The notes under the pieces are model-generated. The model worked only from the letters and a program-made list of their open reading frames with translations. It was not told the DNA's origin and searched no databases. Positions 33,395 through 41,519 of a stretch of DNA of 64,000 nucleotides are shown piece after piece. Location: positions 124,001-188,000 of the forward strand of contig NZ_FNPH01000002.1 in assembly GCF_900107255.1 (NCBI RefSeq). Direction: 5' to 3'. The stretch is from Micromonospora pattaloongensis (GTDB taxonomy: Bacteria; Actinomycetota; Actinomycetes; Mycobacteriales; Micromonosporaceae). How positions within the stretch are numbered: position 1 is the stretch's first letter; each line of letters opens with the position of its first letter. The translations under genes and the position numbers were made by a program.

Positions 33395-34219
33395 TCACCC
33401 GGCGCCGGCGAGCAGGTCGTGGTGATCGACCACCACCCGCAGCCGTCCGGCGGCGGCCTCCGCACGGCGCCGACGGGCGTACGGCGCCGCGGGCCCGGCG
33501 AGCTCCGGCCGCTGCTCGCACGCGGCGTCCACCCAGCCGGTGAGCCACTCGGCGATCAGGTCCGCCTGCTCCGGGCCCAGCCGCCACGGGCTGGATCGCA
33601 CGTCGACGTCGACGCCGTGCCGGGTGAACGCCGCGGCGCAGGCGTCCGCCGCGTCCGGGCCGAGCAGCGTCCGGCCGTCGACCGTGCGGCGCTGATGGTC
33701 GTTGAACGCCGCCGCGATCTCGGCGTCCAGCGGATCGGCGGGCGTGAGCTGGACCCGCCCGATCACCGAGATCATCAGCAGCGCCGGGCATCCGGCCCCC
33801 GCGCAGGCCGCCACGACCCGCTCGATCTCGTCGGCGGTCAGCATGTCGAGCAGCGCGGACGCGGTGACCAGGGACGCGCCGTCGAGGTCGGCGGGGGTGA
33901 GCCGGGTGATGTCGCGGCGCCGGGTCTCGACGGTGACGGGCGCGCCGTCGGCGGCGGTGTCGACCATGTCGGCCGCGGCCCGTTCCAGCAGGTCGGCGTC
34001 CCGGTCGTACATGATCCAGTGCTGCGGCCCGGCCAGCCGCGGGGCGAGCCACCGCCCCATCGACCCGGTGCCGCTGCCGAAGTCGTGGATCACCGTACGT
34101 CCACCGCCGGCCAGTCGCCGGCGGACCGGCTCCAGCAGCTCGGACGCGCGGGCCGCGGCGTCGGCGGGCTCCCGGAGCCGGAGCCAGTCGGCGAACGTCC
34201 GGCTCGCCTCGGCGCTCAT
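33395..34219 (-). CDS. Class I SAM-dependent methyltransferase
   Basis: 274 residues. SAM site: VIHDFGSGTGSMGRWL, then HWIMYDRDADLLERA and DLDGASLVTASALLDMLT. The C-terminal part (VDVDVRSSPWRLGPEQADLIAEWLTGW, ~residues 200-274) is characteristic of the actinobacterial copies in this kind of cluster. It is likely an O- or N-methyltransferase acting on the pathway intermediate. ATG 34219 overlaps the GT stop (ATGA), so the two are coupled. Confidence 0.88.
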   Translation of the reverse strand: MSAEASRTFADWLRLREPADAAARASELLEPVRRRLAGGGRTVIHDFGSGTGSMGRWLAPRLAGPQHWIMYDRDADLLERAAADMVDTAADGAPVTVETRRRDITRLTPADLDGASLVTASALLDMLTADEIERVVAACAGAGCPALLMISVIGRVQLTPADPLDAEIAAAFNDHQRRTVDGRTLLGPDAADACAAAFTRHGVDVDVRSSPWRLGPEQADLIAEWLTGWVDAACEQRPELAGPAAPYARRRRAEAAAGRLRVVVDHHDLLAGAG

Positions 34220-35253
34220 GCCGCCACCGCCGCGGTCAGCGCGCCGGCGACCCGGGCCGCGGTGACGTCCCAGCCGGTCAGCGTCGCACGACGGCCGTGC
34301 GCGGAGCGCCGCAGCCGCCGGCGCAGCTCCGCGTCGCCGAGCCAGCGCCGCAGCGCCCCGGCGAGCGCTCCCGGATCCCCCGGCTGCACCAGCAGGCCCG
34401 GCCGGCTCCCGTCGGGCGCCCGCCCCAGCGCCTCCGGCAGCCCGTCCACGTCGGAGGCCAGCACCGGGATTCCCCGGGCCAGCGCCTCCGTGACCACCAT
34501 GCCGTACGTCTCGGCGCGGGAGGCGAGCACGAGCAGGTCGGCACCGGCGTACGCGGCGGCGAGCCCGTCGCCGGTGCGCGGGCCGACCAGGCTGACGCGG
34601 CCGGCGACACCGGCGGCGTGCGCCCGTCGGCGGAGCCGGTCGACGAACTCCGGATCGCGGGTCAGGGCGCCGACGCAGACGCAGCGCCAGGGCAGGTCCG
34701 CGGCGGCGGCCAGGGCCTCCATCAGCACGTCGTGCCCCTTGCCGGCGGTGACGGCGGCGACGCAGAGCAGCTCCGCGCCGCCGGCCGACCCGGTCGCCAG
34801 CGGCGCGGGGTCCACCCCGGGCGTGGCGACGTGCACCCGCTGGGCGGGCAGCGCGTACCGGTCGAGCAGTTGGCGCCGCGTCCACTCGCTGGTCGCCACG
34901 ATCGAGGTGGCGGCGGCCAGCGCCGCCCCCTCGGCGTCGTCGCACAACGGCATGTGCACCAGGACGACCAGACGCAGTCGGCGGGCCGCCGGGACCAGCA
35001 CCTGCGGCACCGCCGAGGCGACCAGCCCGTCGAGCAGCACCACCGCGTCGTCGTCGAGACCGGCGAGCAGCCGGGCGAGCCCGGCGCGCTCCGTCGCGGT
35101 CGGCCGCGGCCACGCGCCGGGGACGACGTGCTCCCGGAGGCTCCAGCCGGCGGCGGTCAGTCCGGCGCAGACCCGCCGGTCGTACGTGTTGCCGCCGCTC
35201 GGCGTGGCCGGATCGTCGATGTCGTGGGGCAGCACGACGTTGACCAGCCTCAT
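34216..35253 (-). CDS. GT4-family glycosyltransferase
   Basis: 345 residues of GT-B fold. N-terminal acceptor domain: [28 protein letters not shown]-terminal nucleotide-sugar domain: [20 protein letters not shown], then the E-x7-E motif in [23 protein letters not shown]. It should transfer a sugar from a nucleotide donor to the pathway acceptor on the cytosolic face. It overlaps the PTPS-like gene by 4 bp upstream and the methyltransferase by 4 bp downstream. Confidence 0.9.
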   Translation of the reverse strand: MRLVNVVLPHDIDDPATPSGGNTYDRRVCAGLTAAGWSLREHVVPGAWPRPTATERAGLARLLAGLDDDAVVLLDGLVASAVPQVLVPAARRLRLVVLVHMPLCDDAEGAALAAATSIVATSEWTRRQLLDRYALPAQRVHVATPGVDPAPLATGSAGGAELLCVAAVTAGKGHDVLMEALAAAADLPWRCVCVGALTRDPEFVDRLRRRAHAAGVAGRVSLVGPRTGDGLAAAYAGADLLVLASRAETYGMVVTEALARGIPVLASDVDGLPEALGRAPDGSRPGLLVQPGDPGALAGALRRWLGDAELRRRLRRSAHGRRATLTGWDVTAARVAGALTAAVAA

Positions 35254-35648
35254 AGCGGGCGCTCGTAGCTGGCCCAGGCGATGTGCGACTCGTGCAGCGT
35301 CACCGTGATCCCGGCCAGCCCGCGCGCCCCGTCGCCCAGGTCGCCGGCGTGGACGCGGTCGGCGAGCCGGTCGGCGATCGTCCGGGCGAGCACCTCGGTC
35401 GTGGTGTTCACGCCGGCGAACGCGGGCTCGTCGTCGAGGTTGCGGTAGGTGAGCTCGCCGAGGACCGCGTTCAGCTGCTGCGCGGCGAGCCCGATGTCGA
35501 CGACGATGCCGTCGGCGTCGAGCTCGGCCCGCCGGAACGTCGCGTCGACGACGAACGTCGCGCCGTGGAGTCGCTGCGCGGGTCCGAAGACCTCGCCCCG
35601 GAAACTGTGCGCGATCATGATGTGATCACGGACGGTCACGCTGAACAC
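35250..35648 (-). CDS. PTPS/QueD-like protein with altered active site
   Basis: 132 residues with the T-fold of 6-pyruvoyl-tetrahydropterin synthase. Kept features are H14 in IAHSF, the H of [14 protein letters not shown] and the late E in [11 protein letters not shown]. Changed features are important: the usual LHGHNY is LHGATF (second zinc His lost), no Cys precedes it (QRLHG), and the D-H pair of LDHxxLN reads TYRNL. So classic PTPS or QueD catalysis is unlikely. It probably handles a related GTP-derived ring or acts as a different lyase. GTG 35648 follows GGAGAG by 6 nt; the gap to the MDR gene is 3 bp. Confidence 0.82.
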   Translation of the reverse strand: MFSVTVRDHIMIAHSFRGEVFGPAQRLHGATFVVDATFRRAELDADGIVVDIGLAAQQLNAVLGELTYRNLDDEPAFAGVNTTTEVLARTIADRLADRVHAGDLGDGARGLAGITVTLHESHIAWASYERPL

Positions 35649-35651
35649 GGT

Positions 35652-36632
35652 TCACTCTCCGTCGTAGGTGATGAGATGGCACAGCGCGGGAAGGCTCCCG
35701 GCCGCCAGTTGGACGAGCACGTCGGGTAGCTCCGCGAACCGGGACTCGCCGGTGATCAGCGCGTCGAACGCGGGATCGCGCAGCAGCTCCAGCGCCAGCG
35801 CCAGCCGGTCGGCGAAGCTGCGGCTGCCCCGGCGCGCCGGCGACACCATGCCGACCTGGCTACTGCGGATGGTCAGCCGTCCGGAGTGGAACGCTCCGCC
35901 CAGCGACACGTTCACCGCGCGGTCGCCGTACCAGCTCAGCTCGATCACCGTGCCCTCCGGGGCGAGCAGCTCCAGCGACCGCTGCAGCCCCTCGGCGGTC
36001 GCGCTGGCGTGCACGACCAGGTCGCGCCCGCCCGCCGCGTCGGCGGGCAGCGCGAATTCCACGTCCAGCGCGGCGGCGATCTCCGCCCGGGCGGGATCGG
36101 CGTCGACGAGCTCGACCCGGACGCCGGGGAACCGGGCGGCCAGCGCCGCGACGCAGCACCCCACCATGCCGCCGCCCACCACCGTGATCCGGTCGCCGAC
36201 CAGCGGCGCGGCGTCCCACAGCGCGTTCACCGCGGTCTCCACCGTCCCGGCGAGCACGGCCCGGGCCGGCGGCACCCCGTCGGGCACCACCACCACGGCG
36301 TCGGCCGGGACGACGTAGGCGGTCTGGTGCGGGTGGAGGCAGAAGACGGTACGGCCGGTGAGCGCCGCCGGGCCCGCTTCGACCACGCCGACGTTGAGGT
36401 AGCCGTACTTCACGGGCGCCGGGAAGTCGCCCTCCTGGAACGGGGCGCGCATCGCGGCGTGCTGGCCGGCCGGCACGCGACCGGAGAAGACCAGCGTCTC
36501 GGTGCCCCGGCTGACGGCGGAGTGCAGCGTGCGGACCAGGACGTCGTCGGGGCCGGGCGCGGGCAGCGTCACCGGCCGGATCTCGCCCTGCCCGGGCGAG
36601 CGCAGCCAGAAGGCGTGGGCCTCCCGCGTCAC
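35652..36632 (-). CDS. MDR-family (zinc-type) alcohol dehydrogenase
   Basis: 326 residues of medium-chain dehydrogenase fold: N-terminal GroES-like region (VLVRTLHSAVSRGTETLVFSG), then a Rossmann domain with VVGGGMVGCCVAALAARF and a downstream acidic VELVDADPARA that favours NAD(H). The structural-zinc cysteines are absent and the usual catalytic Cys is replaced in SAVSRGTE, as in the BchC/threonine-dehydrogenase-like subgroup. It should oxidise or reduce a sugar or polyol carbon. First gene of the seven-gene operon; GTG 36632 follows GAGGAG. Confidence 0.87.
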   Translation of the reverse strand: MTREAHAFWLRSPGQGEIRPVTLPAPGPDDVLVRTLHSAVSRGTETLVFSGRVPAGQHAAMRAPFQEGDFPAPVKYGYLNVGVVEAGPAALTGRTVFCLHPHQTAYVVPADAVVVVPDGVPPARAVLAGTVETAVNALWDAAPLVGDRITVVGGGMVGCCVAALAARFPGVRVELVDADPARAEIAAALDVEFALPADAAGGRDLVVHASATAEGLQRSLELLAPEGTVIELSWYGDRAVNVSLGGAFHSGRLTIRSSQVGMVSPARRGSRSFADRLALALELLRDPAFDALITGESRFAELPDVLVQLAAGSLPALCHLITYDGE

Positions 36633-36731
36633 GGTTTCTCCTCATTTGTGGAATCTGGACCGAACCGAACGCCCACGCTTTCCGTGTTCCCTGTCGTCAG
36701 CGGGTCGTCGATCTTTACTCACGGAGGCATG
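36633..36731. promoter_or_regulatory. Divergent promoter region of the two pathway arms
   Basis: 99 bp separate the seven-gene minus-strand operon from the plus-strand CDP-alcohol transferase set. It must hold both promoters; a TTTACT at 36713-36718 is a possible plus-strand -10. I see no strong palindrome. Confidence 0.4.
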
Positions 36732-37481
36732 GTGCCCAGGGTTCAAACCGGTCCGGCGATCGGGCTGATCATCCAGTTTGTCCTGCTCGCCGGCCTCGCC
36801 GCGACCGCCGGGCTCGGCCTGGCGGGCTGGCTCGCCGGACTCGCGCACGGGACCGTGACGTGCCTCGTGCTCGCCCACGGGCTGCGCCGGTCCGGCGCGC
36901 CCGGCCTCGGGCCCGCCGACCGGGTGACGCTGGCGCGGGCCCTGCTGGTCGGCGGCGTCACGGCGCTGACCGTGGACGGCTTCACCCGGCCTACGCCGGT
37001 CGGGCTGCTGGTCGCCCTCACCGCCGTGGCGCTGTCGCTCGACGCGGTCGACGGATACGTCGCCCGGCGCACCGGCACCGTCAGCGCGCTCGGCGCGCGC
37101 TTCGACATGGAGGTCGACGCGTTCCTGATCCTGGTGCTCTGCGTCCACGTCACGCCGGCGGTGGGTCCCTGGGTGCTCGCCATCGGGGCGATGCGGTACG
37201 CCTTCGTGGTCGCCGGCTGGGCGCTGCCGTGGATGCGTGGCTCGCTGCCGCCGCGTCACTGGCGAAAGGTCGTCGCGGCCGCCCAGGGCGTGCTGCTGGC
37301 CGTCGCGGCCGCCGAGGTGCTGCCCGGGCCGGGGACCGCCGTCGTGCTCGCGGTGTCGCTGGCCCTGCTGATCGAGTCGTTCGGCCACGACGTCGGGTGG
37401 CTGTGGCGGCACCACCCCGCCCGCCCCGGCACCGCCGCCGGCCCGGTGGGCAGCCCCTCCCCCGGTCTGATCCTGCGCTGA
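36732..37481 (+). CDS. CDP-alcohol phosphatidyltransferase family protein
   Basis: 249 residues, about six membrane helices. The catalytic motif D-x2-D-G-x2-A-R-x8-G-x3-D-x3-D is complete: SLDAVDGYVARRTG then GARFDMEVD. It joins a CDP-activated alcohol (usually CDP-diacylglycerol) to a hydroxyl acceptor with loss of CMP. GTG 36732 has a better-spaced GGAGG (4 nt) than ATG 36729. It is the first gene of the plus-strand set and suggests the pathway product becomes a phosphodiester lipid. Confidence 0.88.
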   Translation: MPRVQTGPAIGLIIQFVLLAGLAATAGLGLAGWLAGLAHGTVTCLVLAHGLRRSGAPGLGPADRVTLARALLVGGVTALTVDGFTRPTPVGLLVALTAVALSLDAVDGYVARRTGTVSALGARFDMEVDAFLILVLCVHVTPAVGPWVLAIGAMRYAFVVAGWALPWMRGSLPPRHWRKVVAAAQGVLLAVAAAEVLPGPGTAVVLAVSLALLIESFGHDVGWLWRHHPARPGTAAGPVGSPSPGLILR

Positions 37482-37493
37482 GGAGACGTGGAC

Positions 37494-38162
37494 GTGACCC
37501 AGTTCGACGCCGTGCTGTTCGACGCCGGCGACACCCTGATCCGGCTGACCGGCAGCGGCGAGACGCTGCTGCACAGGGCGGCCGCCGCCCTCGGCGTCGA
37601 CCGGCTCGACCCGGACGAGGTCGCGCGGGTGTGGCGGCGCGTGCTGGAGCGCGCCGGCACCGCCGAGGAGCTCGCCAAGGGCCGGGACCTGTCGCCCGAG
37701 CGGCACCGCGAGGTGTGGACGGCGCTGTACGACACCGCCGGGTGCGAGAAGCTGGCGCCGGGGCTGAGCGGGCACCTGTACGCGCTCACCGTCCGGGCGG
37801 AGTCCTGGGAGGCGTTCCCGGACAGCGTCGACACCCTCAGGTCGCTGCACGAGCGCGGCGTACGGATCGGGGTCGTCAGCGACACCGGCTTCGACCTGCG
37901 CCCGGCGCTGGAGCTGCGCGGGCTGTCGCCGTTCGTCGACACCGTCGTGATGTCATACGAGTGTGGGGTGTGCAAGCCGGCGGCGACGCCGTTCCTGATC
38001 GCGTGTGAACGCCTCGGCGTGGCCCCGGAGCGCGCCCTCATGGTCGGCGACAACCCGCTCACCGACTCGGGCGCGGTGGCCGCCGGCCTGTACGCGTTCC
38101 TGCTGCCGCCGGCGGCGGCGGCCGGCCCGCGAGGGCTCCGGCACGTCCTGGCCCTGGTCTGA
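37494..38162 (+). CDS. HAD-family phosphatase
   Basis: 222 residues. Motif I is AVLFDAGDTLIRL, motif II is GVVSDTGFD, motif III Lys in CGVCKPAATPFLIA and motif IV MVGDNPLTDSGAVAAGL. The helical cap makes it HAD-IA type. It starts 12 bp after the CDP-alcohol transferase, and GTG 37494 has an AGGAG 8 nt upstream (GTG 37488 is only 2 nt from it). A phosphatase after a CDP-alcohol transferase often removes phosphate from a phosphatidyl-alcohol phosphate, as in phosphatidylglycerol synthesis. Confidence 0.87.
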   Translation: MTQFDAVLFDAGDTLIRLTGSGETLLHRAAAALGVDRLDPDEVARVWRRVLERAGTAEELAKGRDLSPERHREVWTALYDTAGCEKLAPGLSGHLYALTVRAESWEAFPDSVDTLRSLHERGVRIGVVSDTGFDLRPALELRGLSPFVDTVVMSYECGVCKPAATPFLIACERLGVAPERALMVGDNPLTDSGAVAAGLYAFLLPPAAAAGPRGLRHVLALV

Positions 38163-38186
38163 CCCGCACCCGGAAGGACACCCCGC

Positions 38187-39914
38187 ATGCTCCCCGAAAC
38201 GCCGCACCGCAGCGAGGCCACTGTGGAGGAGACACCGACGGCGGACGCCGGTCCCGCCGGGCACGGGGGCAGGCGCCGCGTGGCCGCCTGGGCCATCACC
38301 GCGCTGGCCGGCCTGCTGGTGCTCGTCGCTCTCACCGCGCCGAACCAGCTCACCCGGCTCACGCCCGCCGCGTTCCTGCGGATCCCGCTCGAGGCGCTGG
38401 CCACGGTCGCCGTCCTGCTCGTGCTGCCGCCGTGGCCGCGCCGGGTCGTGGCCGGGCTCGCCGGGTTCACCCTCGGCCTGCTGGCCGTCCTGAAGGTCGC
38501 CGACATGGGGTTCTACGGGGCGTTCGACCGGCCCTTCCACCTCGGTGTCGACTGGGTGCTCTTCGACGACGCGGCGGGGTTCGTGTCCGACTCGTTCGGT
38601 CGGACCGCCGCGATCGGCGCGGTGGTCGCGGCGGTGCTGCTCGTCACCGCGGTGCCCGTGCTCCTGGCGCTGTCGGTGCTGCGGCTGACCCGGCTGGTGG
38701 TCCGGCACGACGTCACGGCGCGGCGGTCGGTCGCCGCGCTGGCGGTCGGCTGGCTGGTGCTGGCCGCGCTGGGCGTGCGGATCGTCCCGGACGCGCCGGT
38801 CGCGGACAGCAGCGCGACCGCGCTGGTCTACGACCACGCGCGCCAGGTGCGCGCCGGCCTGCAGGACCGGAAGACGTTCGCCGCGGAGCTCGCCGACGAC
38901 GCGTTCGGGAACACCCCGGCCGATCAGTTCCTGACCGCGCTGCGCGGCAAGGACGTGATCGTCGCGTTCGTCGAGAGCTACGGGCGCGACGCGGTCGAGG
39001 ATCCGGAGTTCGCCCCGCAGGTCGGCGCGGTGCTCGACGACGGCGACCGGCGACTGCGCGCCGCGGGCTTCGCCTCCCGCAGCGGCTTCCTCACCTCACC
39101 GGCGATGGGCGGCGGCAGCTGGCTGGCGCACGACACGCTGCTCTCGGGGGTGTGGATCGACAACGAGCAGCGGCACCGCGCGCTGCTGGCCAGCGACCGG
39201 CTCACCCTGGGCACCGCGTTCCGGCGCGCGGGCTGGCGGACCGTCGGCGTCATGCCGGCCATCACGCAGGACTGGCCGGAAGGGGCGGTCTTCGGCCACG
39301 ACCGGCTGTACGACAACCGCAATCTCGGCTATCGCGGCCCGACCTTCGCCTACGCCCCGATCCCCGACCAGTACACGCTGTCGGCGTTCCAGCGGCGGGA
39401 GCGGCCGGAGGCGGACCGGCGCCCGGTGATGGCGGAGATCGCCCTGGTGTCCAGCCACTCGCCGTGGACGACCATCCCCCGGCTGCTGGACTGGGACTCC
39501 CTCGGCAACGGCCGGGTCTACCGCGACGCCACCGCCGCGACCGAGAAGCCGCAGCAGGGGGTGCGCGGCGATGCCACCACCCGCGCCCGCGCCGGCTACC
39601 GGCGCGCGATCGAGTACTCGCTGAGCAGTGTCATCTCCTACGTCGAGCGGTACGGCGACGACGACCTGGTCCTCGTCCTCCTCGGCGACCACCAGCCCAC
39701 CCCGCTCATCACGGGCGAGGGCGCCACCCGGGACGTGCCGATCACCATCGTGAGCCGGGACCGGGCGGTGCTGGACCGGATCGCCGGCTGGGGCTGGCAG
39801 GAGGGGCTGCGGCCCGGTCCGCAGGCCCCGGTCTGGCGGATGGACACGTTCCGGAACCGCTTCCTGACCGCCTTCGGTCCGCACCCCGGGACCGCCCCGG
39901 GGCGCCCCCGCTAG
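38187..39914 (+). CDS. Membrane sulfatase-like / LtaS-type phosphotransferase
   Basis: 575 residues. Five membrane helices occupy residues ~30-205, followed by an extracellular alkaline-phosphatase-superfamily domain: VIVAFVESYGRDAVEDPEF, then SGFLTSPAMGGGSWLAHDTLLSG (candidate Thr/Ser nucleophile region), MAEIALVSSHSPW and LVLVLLGDHQPTPLI with the late D-H metal pair. The layout is that of lipoteichoic-acid synthase and other phosphoethanolamine or phosphoglycerol transferases. It probably transfers a phospho-alcohol on the outer face. It lies 24 bp after the HAD gene with GGAAGGA before the ATG. Confidence 0.85.
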   Translation: MLPETPHRSEATVEETPTADAGPAGHGGRRRVAAWAITALAGLLVLVALTAPNQLTRLTPAAFLRIPLEALATVAVLLVLPPWPRRVVAGLAGFTLGLLAVLKVADMGFYGAFDRPFHLGVDWVLFDDAAGFVSDSFGRTAAIGAVVAAVLLVTAVPVLLALSVLRLTRLVVRHDVTARRSVAALAVGWLVLAALGVRIVPDAPVADSSATALVYDHARQVRAGLQDRKTFAAELADDAFGNTPADQFLTALRGKDVIVAFVESYGRDAVEDPEFAPQVGAVLDDGDRRLRAAGFASRSGFLTSPAMGGGSWLAHDTLLSGVWIDNEQRHRALLASDRLTLGTAFRRAGWRTVGVMPAITQDWPEGAVFGHDRLYDNRNLGYRGPTFAYAPIPDQYTLSAFQRRERPEADRRPVMAEIALVSSHSPWTTIPRLLDWDSLGNGRVYRDATAATEKPQQGVRGDATTRARAGYRRAIEYSLSSVISYVERYGDDDLVLVLLGDHQPTPLITGEGATRDVPITIVSRDRAVLDRIAGWGWQEGLRPGPQAPVWRMDTFRNRFLTAFGPHPGTAPGRPR

Positions 39915-39968
39915 ACGCCGCCGACTCGCGGGCCTCTTCGTCGCCGACCCCCGTTTAGGGTGGGCGGC

Positions 39969-40421
39969 ATGGCCGAGTCGTGGGACCCCACCGCTACCGG
40001 CGTGCTGCGGCTGCCCTCCGGCCGGCTGGTCCGGGGGCGGGCGCTGCGCCGGCCGCTGCCGCCGGGGCCCACACCCACCTTCGGCCTCTACCTGCTGGGC
40101 ACCGAGCCGCCCGCCCGCGCCTGGGAGAGCCGGTGGTTGCGCTGGCCGGACTTCCGGCTGCCGGCGGACCGCGCGCAGGCGCGGCTGCTGCTGCGCCAGG
40201 CGTGGGAGCGGGCGGCGACCGGGCGGGTGGAGCTCGCCTGCCGCGGCGGCCGGGGACGGACCGGCACGGCGCTGGCCTGTCTGGCCGTGCTCGACGGCGT
40301 TCCGGCGGAGCGGGCGGTGGCGTTCGTCCGGGAGCACTACGACCCGCACGCCGTGGAGACGCCCTGGCAGAAGCGGTACGTCGCCCGCTTCTCCGGGCGC
40401 GGGGATGCGGTCACGGGGTGA
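39969..40421 (+). CDS. Protein-tyrosine-phosphatase-like protein
   Basis: 150 residues. The C-x5-R phosphate loop is visible as ACRGGRGRTGTALACLA, with general-acid Asp candidates earlier (RWPDFRLP). The size and late position of the loop resemble small dual-specificity/Cys phosphatases. It follows the sulfatase-like gene by 54 bp and may still belong to the same transcript. TAGGGT lies 7 nt before the ATG, so it can also be expressed from its own nearly leaderless promoter. Confidence 0.8.
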   Translation: MAESWDPTATGVLRLPSGRLVRGRALRRPLPPGPTPTFGLYLLGTEPPARAWESRWLRWPDFRLPADRAQARLLLRQAWERAATGRVELACRGGRGRTGTALACLAVLDGVPAERAVAFVREHYDPHAVETPWQKRYVARFSGRGDAVTG

Positions 40422-40550
40422 CCCGCACGCCGCCCGCGGCGCGCCCGCCGGGACGGGGGTATCCCCCGGCGACGACCGGTCGCGTTTGCCCCGCCCGCGC
40501 GGGGGTAGCCGGCATGGCTGACGAGGCCACGTACCCCACGGGAGGTCGGA

Positions 40551-41393
40551 ATGACGCTCGCGATGCCTGCGATCACGTTGCCGTCCGGCGAGACGATGCC
40601 GGCGCTCGGCCAGGGCACCTGGTTCCTGGGCGACGACCCGGCGAAGCGGCGCGACGAGATCACCGCGCTGCGGACCGGCCTCGACCTGGGCATGACGCTG
40701 CTCGACACCGCGGAGATGTACGGCGACGGCGCGTCCGAGGAGCTGGTGGGCGAGGCGATCGCCGGACGGCGCGATGAGGTGTTCCTGGTCGACAAGGTGC
40801 TGCCGTCCAACGCCAGCCGGCGCGGCACCGTGCAGGCCTGCCGCCGCAGCCTCCAGCGGCTCGGCGTCGATCACATCGATCTCTACCTGCTGCACTGGCG
40901 GGGCAGTCATCCGCTGGCCGAGACGATCGAGGCGTTCGCCGAGTTGGTCGACGCCGGCGACATCGGGCAGTGGGGGGTGAGCAACTTCGACACCTCCGAC
41001 ATGACGGAGCTGATGGACGCCGGCGGCGAGGCGTGCGCGACGAACCAGATCCTCTACAACCTGACGCGGCGCGGTCCCGAGTTCGACCTGCTGCCCTGGC
41101 TGCGCGAGCACGACATCCCCGTGATGGCGTACTCGCCGATCGAGCAGGGGCGGCTGCTGGGCCACCCGCAGCTCGAGGAGGTCGCCGCGCGGCACGAGGC
41201 CACACCCGCGCAGGTGGCGCTCGCCTGGCTGCTCCGCCAGGAGGCGGTCGCGGCCATCCCCCGGTCATCGAAGCCGGATCACACCCGGCAGAACGCCGGG
41301 GCGCTGGGTCTGACTCTGACCGCCGAGGATCTCACCGCCCTCGACGCCGCGTTCCCGCCGCCGACCGTGCGGCAGCCGCTGGCGATGTTGTAG
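40551..41393 (+). CDS. Aldo/keto reductase
   Basis: 280 residues of (beta/alpha)8 barrel. The catalytic tetrad is in LLDTAEMYG (Asp, Tyr), LVDKVLPS (Lys) and LYLLHWRG (His). The C-terminal NADPH segment is [27 protein letters not shown]. Substrate is a carbonyl compound, not predictable. GGGAGG lies about 6 nt before the ATG. It is a single gene. Confidence 0.92.
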   Translation: MTLAMPAITLPSGETMPALGQGTWFLGDDPAKRRDEITALRTGLDLGMTLLDTAEMYGDGASEELVGEAIAGRRDEVFLVDKVLPSNASRRGTVQACRRSLQRLGVDHIDLYLLHWRGSHPLAETIEAFAELVDAGDIGQWGVSNFDTSDMTELMDAGGEACATNQILYNLTRRGPEFDLLPWLREHDIPVMAYSPIEQGRLLGHPQLEEVAARHEATPAQVALAWLLRQEAVAAIPRSSKPDHTRQNAGALGLTLTAEDLTALDAAFPPPTVRQPLAML

Positions 41394-41519
41394 CTGCCTG
41401 GACCGCCTGCGCGGCGGCGCGTGATCTTGCAGTGCTCTCCCAGTCTCGGACGTGCATACTTGTGCGGTTCACGTTCGTGCCGGAGGGCCTGCTCGTCCGG
41501 CTGCTGCGCGAGGGTGGTT

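Noticed and set aside
33395-35113. 572-codon frame read as one long protein
   Set aside because: Only the last 274 residues are a methyltransferase; the rest is an out-of-frame reading of the glycosyltransferase gene.
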